Shown here piece by piece: positions 15,220 through 20,534 of a stretch of DNA of 30,108 bases. The notes beneath the pieces were generated by a model. It saw only the letters and a program-made list of their open reading frames with translations. It was not told the DNA's origin and did not search any database. Numbering within the stretch: position 1 is the first letter of the stretch; the number at the start of each line of letters is the position of its first letter. The position numbers and the translations under genes were made by a program. This DNA comes from a virus: positions 1-30,108 of the IMG/VR virus record IMGVR_UViG_3300047335_000038; one strand, 5' to 3'.

Positions 15220-15358
15220 TTTCGGTATTAGGTTTGCATATCCACTATAGCGTACAACATGTCAATAGTGATAATGATTTTCACTTTCATTAGATGAAGG
15301 CAGTCGCTGACATCACTTTCTGTGTGTTGGAAGTTAACATGTGCTTGACACTATTAGA

Positions 15359-15387
15359 TTGCCAGGTTGAGTAGTGGTTGATACAAT
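15359..15387 (+). promoter_or_regulatory. Early promoter P1
   Basis: TTGCCA, a 17-base spacer and TACAAT. Upstream at 15345 is TTGACACTATTA and downstream AATTGAAGCATAGAAAG; both are repeated at P2 with identical spacing. Confidence 0.72.
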
Positions 15388-15412
15388 TGAAGCATAGAAA
15401 GGCAGGTTTATT

Positions 15413-15625
15413 GTGAGTGTTGATCAGGTTTACGATGAGGCAGATGTCGCACATGTGAACGAGCTAAAGGGCTTATATTATGAGGCGCAAGCGATGCGTG
15501 ACGATGTGCTGAATTGGAAGCACCAGAGTGCTGCCTCAGAAGCCTTATACGTGCGGTTAAAGCAGATGTGCGACCGTTTGAATGACATGGTGAATGACGC
15601 GCTTGAAAGCCTTCGTACTGCGTAG
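15413..15625 (+). CDS. Small helical early protein, function unknown
   Basis: The GTG start follows AGGCAGG by six bases, downstream of P1. The 70-residue protein is acidic and nearly all helical (DVAHVNELKGLYYEAQAM, then RLKQMCDRLNDMVNDALES), probably a coiled-coil dimer. It is the first gene of the early arm. Similar tiny first genes in phages often target host proteins, but nothing here shows that. Confidence 0.6.
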   Translation: MSVDQVYDEADVAHVNELKGLYYEAQAMRDDVLNWKHQSAASEALYVRLKQMCDRLNDMVNDALESLRTA

Positions 15626-15628
15626 TTA

Positions 15629-15637
15629 TGCTACAAT
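15629..15637 (+). promoter_or_regulatory. Extended -10 promoter for the predicted ncRNA
   Basis: TGCTACAAT is a perfect TGn extension plus a five-of-six -10. No good -35 lies at normal distance, which extended -10 promoters can do without. It begins four bases after the stop codon of the gene at 15413. Confidence 0.55.
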
Positions 15638-15640
15638 AGG

Positions 15641-15744
15641 AACGGCTGTACGTGGGCAACACGAGCGCCTGGCAATAGGGAAAGACCTACCCGTGGCCGT
15701 TCACGTTAACCGGCAGCAAGCTCCTAGGAATAGGGGCTTGTTTT
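15641..15744 (+). ncRNA. Predicted structured small RNA
   Basis: The stretch lies between an extended -10 box and an intrinsic terminator, has no open frame worth calling, and folds well by eye. Its 5' end (AACGGC at 15641, CGTGGG at 15651) pairs with CCCGTG (15690) and GCCGTT (15696), giving a 12-bp stem with GU pairs and a TGTA bulge. A small inner hairpin (TAGG/CCTA) sits inside, and the 3' end is the terminator. I do not recognise a known RNA family. Confidence 0.5.
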
Positions 15745-15747
15745 CTT
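15717..15747 (+). terminator. Rho-independent terminator
   Basis: A 9-bp stem with one GU pair (CAAGCTCCT / AGGGGCTTG) and an AGGAAT loop is followed by TTTTCTTTAT. It ends the predicted ncRNA and separates it from promoter P2. Confidence 0.8.
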
Positions 15748-15756
15748 TATATGCGC

Positions 15757-15799
15757 TTGACACTATTACCTTGTTTGCCTTATTGGTCTGTGAGATAAT
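15757..15799 (+). promoter_or_regulatory. Early promoter P2 with shared upstream element
   Basis: TTGACACTATTA at 15757 and GATAAT at 15794 are 37 bases apart, exactly as at P1. TTGTTT lies 17 bases before the -10. The tract after it, AATTGAAGCATAGAAAG, is identical to P1. Confidence 0.65.
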
Positions 15800-15824
15800 T
15801 GAAGCATAGAAAGCGAGGCCAAAT

Positions 15825-16049
15825 ATGTTTGTGCAGCCGATAACGAAAACGACCAAAACGTCCAAGTTTGTGTTGACGCCTGAAGAAAAACAAGCGCGTA
15901 AGGCGATGATCGACAAACTAACCGAAGAGGTCATGTTGCGTGCTGAGGAGTTCATGCCGCGCAGCGCGATTACGCGAGCAAACACTCGCAAGGCCGTTGC
16001 GAAGGCCTACGACCTAAAGATCCGCGAAAAGATCATGGCAGCGCTATGA
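15825..16049 (+). CDS. Small basic early protein, function unknown
   Basis: GAGG lies six bases before the ATG. The 74-residue protein has a Thr/Lys-rich start, then helices (LTPEEKQARKAMIDKLTEEV, RANTRKAVAKAYDLKIREKI) and is net basic. The pattern suggests a compact helical protein, possibly nucleic-acid binding. The next frame starts in its stop codon (ATGA). Confidence 0.6.
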   Translation: MFVQPITKTTKTSKFVLTPEEKQARKAMIDKLTEEVMLRAEEFMPRSAITRANTRKAVAKAYDLKIREKIMAAL

Positions 16050-16207
16050 GTGAGATGCCAGCTAGCTGTGATTCCTGGGAGCTTGATAACGGCTAGGAGT
16101 ATCGCGATTCGAAGCCTTGCGTGATTTGCAGAGGTGATGCATACGAGAAGGTCAACGGCAAGCCGACCTGTGTCGATTGCTTAGAAGAAGGCCCAGACGA
16201 AGAGTAA
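16046..16207 (+). pseudogene. Zinc-ribbon small protein interrupted by an in-frame amber codon
   Basis: The frame starts at an ATG overlapping the previous stop, runs 16 codons, meets TAG (16094-16096) and then continues for 36 more codons to TAA. The part after TAG is a good zinc ribbon (PCVICRGDAYEKVNGK, then CVDC, with an acidic tail). It has no in-frame start of its own that would keep all four cysteines, although AGGAG follows the TAG. Other genes here use TAG as a normal stop, so general recoding is unlikely. It is a mutation, a sequencing error, or amber read-through. Confidence 0.5.
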
Positions 16208-16214
16208 AGAAGAG

Positions 16215-16247
16215 TTAACCTGCGAATTGAAGCAAGTGTGAGATAAT
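16215..16247 (+). promoter_or_regulatory. Early promoter P3
   Basis: TTAACCTGCGA and TGAGATAATAC are spaced exactly as at P4 (27 bases from TTAACC to GATAAT). There is no standard -35 at 17 bases. Confidence 0.5.
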
Positions 16248-16284
16248 ACGTACATAGAAACCGCGCTAACGAAAGGCAGTTATC

Positions 16285-16449
16285 ATGAAGTTTGAAACTC
16301 ATTACTTTATCCGTTCAAACAATGCTCAAACGTTTACAGTTGGAGTTAACTCTGTTGCGAACGGCGACACAATACTAAGTTGCGACATCGTTACTTTTGA
16401 CAACGAGAGCGAAGCGATTGCTGAATACCGAAACTTGGTTCTTGCCTAG
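16285..16449 (+). CDS. Tiny early protein (beta-beta-alpha pattern), function unknown
   Basis: This 54-residue gene follows P3, with GAAAGG ahead of the ATG. Strands FETHYFIRSN, FTVGVNSV and LSCDIVTF are followed by a helix ESEAIAEYRNLVL. The layout (strands, then an F-x-x-x-E-A helix) recurs in the next genes. No family recognised. Confidence 0.6.
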   Translation: MKFETHYFIRSNNAQTFTVGVNSVANGDTILSCDIVTFDNESEAIAEYRNLVLA

Positions 16450-16483
16450 ATTCTTCAATGCAAAAGTTTGAGGAGAAACAAGC

Positions 16484-16672
16484 ATGATACGAGTACAGTT
16501 AGACCCTAATACTGTTGTGAAGGCGGCAGTCCTCGACAAGATCGCAGGCGGCTGGAGTGTCACGGTGAAGATTATCAGCGAAAGCCCTTCGCGTAAGCTG
16601 TCGACGCAAAACTTCAAGGACATAAAAGACGCCTACGCATACCAGGACGCGATACTGAAAGGCTGGCGCTGA
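16484..16672 (+). CDS. Tiny early protein (beta-beta-alpha pattern), function unknown
   Basis: GAGGAG precedes the ATG. The 62-residue protein has strands (IRVQLDP, WSVTVKIISE), then NFKDIKDAYAYQDAILKGW, matching the general plan of its neighbours. Its stop is one base before the next ATG, so the two are co-translated. Function unknown. Confidence 0.65.
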   Translation: MIRVQLDPNTVVKAAVLDKIAGGWSVTVKIISESPSRKLSTQNFKDIKDAYAYQDAILKGWR

Positions 16673-16673
16673 C

Positions 16674-16862
16674 ATGTCGCAGATGAAGCGATACGACGCA
16701 GACCTAGAGGACGAGCTACTCCTCCAAGCGATTACGGTTGAGCCTGATGGTTCTTACCTCGCGCGGTTCCGCTTCGACGATATCGAACTGAAGTCGAACT
16801 TTAAGACGCGTGCACAAGCCGTTGCATGGTACTACGAACTCGATGAACATTTCTACCCGTAA
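16674..16862 (+). CDS. Tiny early protein (beta-beta-alpha pattern), function unknown
   Basis: The 62-residue protein has strands LLLQAITVEPDGSYLARFRF and IELKSNF followed by the helix TRAQAVAWYYELDEHF. It is acidic. The plan is the same as in the preceding and following small genes, which suggests divergent duplicates. Coupled to the preceding gene. Confidence 0.65.
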   Translation: MSQMKRYDADLEDELLLQAITVEPDGSYLARFRFDDIELKSNFKTRAQAVAWYYELDEHFYP

Positions 16863-16869
16863 AGGGAAC

Positions 16870-16902
16870 TTAACCTGCGATAGCTGCGAAGTATGAGATA
16901 AT
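16870..16902 (+). promoter_or_regulatory. Early promoter P4
   Basis: TTAACCTGCGA (16870) and TGAGATAATAC around 16897 repeat P3 with identical spacing. Confidence 0.5.
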
Positions 16903-16925
16903 ACATACATCAGGAGGGCGACAAC

Positions 16926-17144
16926 ATGATTAGGTTTTTAGGGTTATCGTTTCGAGTTATTACTATTGTTTGCATCTTATGGAACACCACAAAGTTTAAC
17001 TATCAACATTCGCTCCTCGCGATTGTTGCTGTGATTGTTATCTCGCATATGTATATAAAAGATGCGGAAAAAGGAACTAAAGCTTCTGCTGTTGTTGCCG
17101 ATGAAGAATATACGGCAGGGTTTACCGCCACTCCCCTGCTGTAA
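16926..17144 (+). CDS. Small membrane protein
   Basis: An excellent AGGAGG lies seven bases before the ATG. The 72-residue protein has two hydrophobic segments (LGLSFRVITIVCILW and SLLAIVAVIVISHMYI) separated by a short polar loop, then a soluble Ala/Thr-rich C-terminus. This predicts a two-span inner-membrane protein. Early phage membrane proteins are often superinfection-exclusion or host-modifying factors; that role is speculation here. It is followed by a terminator. Confidence 0.65.
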   Translation: MIRFLGLSFRVITIVCILWNTTKFNYQHSLLAIVAVIVISHMYIKDAEKGTKASAVVADEEYTAGFTATPLL

Positions 17145-17164
17145 GTAGACACGGACGTTACCTG

Positions 17165-17192
17165 AAAAACCTCCAGAAATGGGGGTTTTTTT
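17165..17192 (+). terminator. Rho-independent terminator
   Basis: A 10-bp stem with one GU pair (AAAAACCTCC / GGGGGTTTTT) and an AGAAAT loop ends in seven Ts. It closes the P4 unit. Confidence 0.88.
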
Positions 17193-17231
17193 GTTGTTTG
17201 TTTGCTTTGTTCTTAACAGAGACGTAACAGT

Positions 17232-17267
17232 TATTACCTAGCAATTATGAACAAGAGGCTTTATAAT
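17232..17267 (+). promoter_or_regulatory. Early promoter P5
   Basis: TATAAT (17262-17267) is followed by TGGAACATAGCAAGCGA, close to the downstream tract of P2. TATTACC lies 30 bases upstream of the -10, as at P2. No good -35. Confidence 0.55.
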
Positions 17268-17297
17268 TGGAACATAGCAAGCGAAACGAGGCATACA

Positions 17298-17525
17298 ATG
17301 AAAGTTACATTACTCGGATGGCGCATCACCGAAATCGACGGCCTCTTTTACGGCGTGCATACAAAACTAAACTACGGTGCTGTATCTCAAACAGTCGAGT
17401 CGTTTGCAACAATAGAAGAAGTAAGAGCATGGCTTGATGAACAGGATAACCTTGAAAAAGCTAAGATCAGTCAACCTGAGTATTTTGACCGATACTCGCC
17501 TGAAGGATGGTTCTACGGAGCCTAA
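17298..17525 (+). CDS. Small early protein (beta-beta-alpha pattern), function unknown
   Basis: I use the ATG at 17298, with GAGG six bases upstream; an upstream ATG lies over promoter P5. The 75-residue protein has strands (KVTLLGWRITEIDGLFYGVH, LNYGAVSQTVESF) then the helix TIEEVRAWLDEQDN and a polar tail rich in Tyr. It shares the small-early-protein plan. No family recognised. Confidence 0.62.
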   Translation: MKVTLLGWRITEIDGLFYGVHTKLNYGAVSQTVESFATIEEVRAWLDEQDNLEKAKISQPEYFDRYSPEGWFYGA

Positions 17526-17550
17526 TCGACAAACAGAAAGGCAGAAAAAA

Positions 17551-17694
17551 ATGATTGAACGGTTAGCAGAGCACGCAATACGCCTTAGCGTACGTCTGAA
17601 TATCCCGCTCTACGATGCAGTACAAGTTGTCACGAAGCATCTCACACAAGAGCAGCATAACGAAGTCTTACGATACATCGTAAGCTCACACTAG
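17551..17694 (+). CDS. Tiny helical protein, function unknown
   Basis: AAAGG lies ahead of the ATG across an A-rich gap. The 47-residue product is helical (MIERLAEHAIRLSVRL, then YDAVQVVTKHLTQEQHNEV). Too small to classify. Confidence 0.5.
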   Translation: MIERLAEHAIRLSVRLNIPLYDAVQVVTKHLTQEQHNEVLRYIVSSH

Positions 17695-17720
17695 AACTAA
17701 AGTCTTAAGGAGAAGCTGAC

Positions 17721-17915
17721 ATGTTTTACGAAATTACTCAGATGTACGGTGAAAACTACGAAACTGTCTTTAATGTAAAAGTTTACATGCGCCTTGGGCA
17801 GCACGAAGTAATTCAAGTTGATCGGCACTTTGGTGCGACAACTTTCGAGGACGGTGTAGCAATCGCACGACTCTTAATTGACCGACGCTTGGTAAAGGAT
17901 GGCGCGTATGACTGA
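17721..17915 (+). CDS. Small early protein (beta-beta-alpha pattern), function unknown
   Basis: AAGGAG lies eight bases before the ATG. The 64-residue protein has strands FYEITQMYGE, YETVFNVKVYMRLG and HEVIQVDRHF, then a helix (FEDGVAIARLLIDRRLV). It shares the layout of the other small early proteins. The following gene starts inside its last codons (ATGACTGA). Confidence 0.62.
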   Translation: MFYEITQMYGENYETVFNVKVYMRLGQHEVIQVDRHFGATTFEDGVAIARLLIDRRLVKDGAYD

Positions 17916-18063
17916 CTCAAAATGCACATGCGACGAACAATACTGCGACTCCTGCCTAGAAAAAGAAATGGCGTATTATTACCGCGAATACAAGGCAGGC
18001 GTACTTGATCCAATCCCTTCTCACATCGACGCATGGAACGAGAAACAAGCACTTCGCCGCTAG
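17908..18063 (+). CDS. Tiny cysteine-cluster protein
   Basis: The 51-residue protein begins KCTCDEQYCDSC, a CxC plus CxxC cluster that should hold one zinc, followed by a helical acidic/aromatic part (LEKEMAYYYREYKAG). It overlaps the previous gene by eight bases. Its CDxC element resembles the CDSW of the amber-interrupted frame at 16046. Function unknown. Confidence 0.55.
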   Translation: MTDSKCTCDEQYCDSCLEKEMAYYYREYKAGVLDPIPSHIDAWNEKQALRR

Positions 18064-18074
18064 CACATACACAA

Positions 18075-18136
18075 GGGCCGCGTTGTCCCATCCCACCGAA
18101 GCGCAAGCGGAGGTGGTGATGGGACGTTAGCGGCCC
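18075..18136 (+). ncRNA. Long bulged hairpin, possible RNase III-type processing site
   Basis: Three stems stack: GGGCCGC/GCGGCCC (7 bp), GTCCCATC/GATGGGAC (8 bp) and CCACC/GGTGG (5 bp). They are separated by a small GTT/GTTA internal loop and a one-base bulge. The 14-base apical loop can form GC-GCAA-GC. No T-run follows, so it is not an intrinsic terminator. It fills the gap between two genes of one transcript, as T7 RNase III sites do. Confidence 0.6.
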
Positions 18137-18151
18137 ACTGAAAGGCATACC

Positions 18152-18400
18152 GTGTTGCATATATACGATCAAATTCTTGCTCGCCGTAACGCCCTAGAAG
18201 ATGCCGAAAAGGCCCACAAGCTTATGCGCGCAGCCCTTCGTGAAAAGATACAAGAAGATTGCCCGCACCTCCTGGTTCCCGGCGCATCCTCATGCAGTCT
18301 TTGCCTAAAGGTGCTCCAAGAAGAACGTCAAGACGACGTGTACCCAGCTTGGGTAAACTCACTACCGTGGATATGGGGCGAAGAGAAGCGAGACCAATAG
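18152..18400 (+). CDS. Small protein with coiled coil and Cys/His cluster
   Basis: The GTG start has GAAAGG at good distance. The 82-residue protein starts with a coiled-coil helix (YDQILARRNALEDAEKAHKL, continuing to about residue 33), then CPHLLVPGASSCSLC, a possible zinc site, and a Trp-rich end (WVNSLPWIWG). It is the last small gene before the primase-helicase. Function unknown. Confidence 0.6.
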   Translation: MLHIYDQILARRNALEDAEKAHKLMRAALREKIQEDCPHLLVPGASSCSLCLKVLQEERQDDVYPAWVNSLPWIWGEEKRDQ

Positions 18401-18476
18401 TTCGACTGTGACGCATTGCTAAGCAAGCATCTGGGACTTCATATCACGTAGTTCGGCAAAGATTGTAGGACTCCTT

Positions 18477-20150
18477 ATGGACATTCGAAAAATCCCTGGA
18501 ACTAAGGGCATAACGCTTAAGTCCGGCACAAAGATTCCCGATACGAGCATTCATCCTCGTGGGTACCTCGATTCTGTAGATGCGTCGACGATAACCTCCT
18601 CCGATTGGGGGCTGATCGTCTCGGGTCAGTACATTGTCCTCGACGTTGACGCGCCCGAAGCAGTACCGGAGGACCTCGAAGCCCGCCTGCCTGCAACGTA
18701 TGTGCAAGAGACAAGGCGTGGCCGGCACTATGTCTACCAAGTACCGGAAGGCTTCGAACCGTCTGAACACCTGAACATCAAGCTCAAGAACAACGGCGCG
18801 ATTTATGCTGACGTAAAAGTAAACGGGTACATCGTCGGCACAGGTTCGACCGTCGAAGGATACACGTACCGCGACAACGCCAGAATGCCCGTAATGGCCC
18901 CTTCTTGGCTCCTGGAGGCCGTTAAGAAGCCTCGGCATACAAATATGCCGTCCGACAATAAAGGTCGCTCAGGCGTACCGAACGGCGAACATGAGAACTT
19001 CTTGTTCAAGGCCGCTGCCTGGGCACGCGGACAAGCTGGACTCTCGGACGATGCGCTCTTTAAGTTCTTGCGTCGCGGCCCTGCCGCAGTTTTGGAAGAA
19101 GTAGATGAAGCTCAACCTTTCGGCGACCATGACTTCGCTCGCATCGCACGTTCAGCGGGACGGTATGAAGCTGCGGATAATATCACTGACACAAGCCTTG
19201 CTCCGGCAGCATGGAGAACGGCGCTTGACGTTGATACAACTTTGCCTCTTATGGATTGGCTGGTATATAACTTTATACCGCAGCGAGAACTATCTCTCGT
19301 ATACGGTAACGGAGGTATCGGCAAAAGTACTCTCGCCTCGTGGCTGGCGGCTAACGTACTCACTCGCGGCGGGTCTTTCGGATTTGCAGGGGTTGAAGAG
19401 CCTTTTGCTCGGTTCATTGCACGGACAAAACTATCTGCGCCACACTTACAACTCGAAGCCTTTGGACGGCTCGTCGACATAAGTAACACCTGGCGGTTCC
19501 CGGACGATGAGGACAAGCTTCGCTCAGCCCTCGAGCAGTACCCGTTAGATGTGCTGTACTTCGATTCGATTTATACTCACTTTGGGACGATCCAAGGGCA
19601 CGAAGGCGTTCGCGCCCGTACAGCCCTCTCCCCGCTTGCGGCTATCGCTCAAGAGATGGGCGTAACCGTAATCGGTACGTTTCACGAGAACAAAGTCGGC
19701 GACCTTATGGGATCGGTTGAGATGCAAAACGTGTGCCGCGTACTGTTACATGCGACGAGGCCCAAAGGGCGACCTTTCCGTCTCTCGGTCAAGAAAACAA
19801 ACTTCAACATGCCCGACTATGACTTGCAGTTTAACGCTGCAAGCTCCCCCGCCTCGGCGCTTGACGGTACGCCTTGGCTAGAGAAGAACGAAGAGGGCCT
19901 GATTGTGCCCGTTAGTCTCCATTACTTAACAAACAGCCTAAAGGTAAACCAGGACTCTGAGGCAGAAGATATGCCCGGAGAGTATAACCTTGACCGCATT
20001 GAAGAGACCCCCGAAGAAACGGTTTTAAGGCTTATGCAAAACCACGACATTTTACGGATTCATCACATCGAAGAAGAGACCGGCTGGTCCCACTCAAAAG
20101 CTGGCCGATACCTCAAGAAAATGAGAGCTTCCCTCGTAAATGAAGCATAA
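18477..20150 (+). CDS. Primase-helicase: Prim-Pol domain fused to a RepA/RecA-like ATPase
   Basis: The 557-residue protein has an N-terminal Prim-Pol domain (~1-160). It shows the catalytic D-x-D in YIVLDVDAPE, GRHYVYQV (the sxH-like motif) and YADVKVNGYIVGTGS. A linker follows, then a AAA/RecA-type ATPase with Walker A YGNGGIGKSTLA (~275-285) and Walker B DVLYFDSI (~357). The sensor-like segment VIGTFHENK is followed by a C-terminal winged helix (LRIHHIEEETGWSHSKAGRY). Such fusions prime and start replication of plasmids and phages. AGGA precedes the ATG. It starts the replication block and would act near the divergent region. Confidence 0.88.
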   Translation: MDIRKIPGTKGITLKSGTKIPDTSIHPRGYLDSVDASTITSSDWGLIVSGQYIVLDVDAPEAVPEDLEARLPATYVQETRRGRHYVYQVPEGFEPSEHLNIKLKNNGAIYADVKVNGYIVGTGSTVEGYTYRDNARMPVMAPSWLLEAVKKPRHTNMPSDNKGRSGVPNGEHENFLFKAAAWARGQAGLSDDALFKFLRRGPAAVLEEVDEAQPFGDHDFARIARSAGRYEAADNITDTSLAPAAWRTALDVDTTLPLMDWLVYNFIPQRELSLVYGNGGIGKSTLASWLAANVLTRGGSFGFAGVEEPFARFIARTKLSAPHLQLEAFGRLVDISNTWRFPDDEDKLRSALEQYPLDVLYFDSIYTHFGTIQGHEGVRARTALSPLAAIAQEMGVTVIGTFHENKVGDLMGSVEMQNVCRVLLHATRPKGRPFRLSVKKTNFNMPDYDLQFNAASSPASALDGTPWLEKNEEGLIVPVSLHYLTNSLKVNQDSEAEDMPGEYNLDRIEETPEETVLRLMQNHDILRIHHIEEETGWSHSKAGRYLKKMRASLVNEA

Positions 20151-20167
20151 ACATACTTAATTTTGTA

Positions 20168-20211
20168 CCAATCCCACACATATAAAAAGGTAAGGAAACA
20201 TGTGGGATTGG
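20168..20211 (+). promoter_or_regulatory. Hairpin upstream of the helicase gene
   Basis: A perfect 11-bp stem (CCAATCCCACA and complement) has a 22-base loop containing AAGGTAAGG and the ATG of an 18-codon frame. It could gate translation of the leader frame and, through coupling, the downstream gene. Confidence 0.5.
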
Positions 20212-20256
20212 GAAATTTTGAAGCACTTACATTCATTCAAGGACGTATTACCATGA
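20200..20256 (+). CDS. Possible 18-residue leader peptide
   Basis: The frame MWDWEILKHLHSFKDVLP has AAGGTAAGG just upstream, two Trp in its first four codons, and a stop overlapping the next ATG (ATGA). The two early Trp codons and the hairpin recall attenuation leaders, but this is inference. Confidence 0.35.
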   Translation: MWDWEILKHLHSFKDVLP

Positions 20257-20534
20257 ATCCTTTTTACTACAACCCTAACCAAAATCCCGGCGACTTGTTT
20301 TACCATTTTTCTTGCAAAGAGGTCGAGAGCCTGAATGAAGTTATCAATCGAGTTGCGTCCTCATCAACAAAAAGTCGCCGATCAAACGCACGCCGTCGAC
20401 AGGCTGATATATTTATGGAGCCCGCGACTTGGGAAAACACACCTAGCAATAAGTTTCTTGCTATCGAGAAACGTCGCGCGAGCCGTCGTGACTTGCCCTC
20501 TCGTCGTAGCGCCGACATGGCATCATCTGCTTGA
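20253..20534 (+). CDS. Doubtful frame overlapping the helicase start
   Basis: A 93-codon frame begins MNPFYYNPNQNPGDLFYHF with AAGGA nine bases upstream and is coupled to the leader frame. Its last two thirds run over the helicase gene in another frame and become Arg/Ser-rich, which looks like a shadow. Either the first ~28 codons belong to a recently changed gene, or the whole frame is chance. Confidence 0.22.
   Translation: MNPFYYNPNQNPGDLFYHFSCKEVESLNEVINRVASSSTKSRRSNARRRQADIFMEPATWENTPSNKFLAIEKRRASRRDLPSRRSADMASSA

Larger units (their letters stand above)
14780..15358. other. Gene-free divergent region, candidate origin and control region
   Basis: This stretch has no convincing gene. 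From left to right it holds C-runs (14819-14860), a G/T-rich tract with paired direct repeats (14870-14959), repeated ATGTCAAGT at 14999 and 15023, an AT-rich part (about 15165-15195) and a 14-bp palindrome (15206-15219). The arms diverge from here, as at many phage origin or switch regions. Origin function is inference. Confidence 0.5.

Noticed and set aside
15641-15744. tRNA or tmRNA
   Set aside because: No acceptor stem, TpsiC-type loop or 3' CCA-like layout could be fitted.
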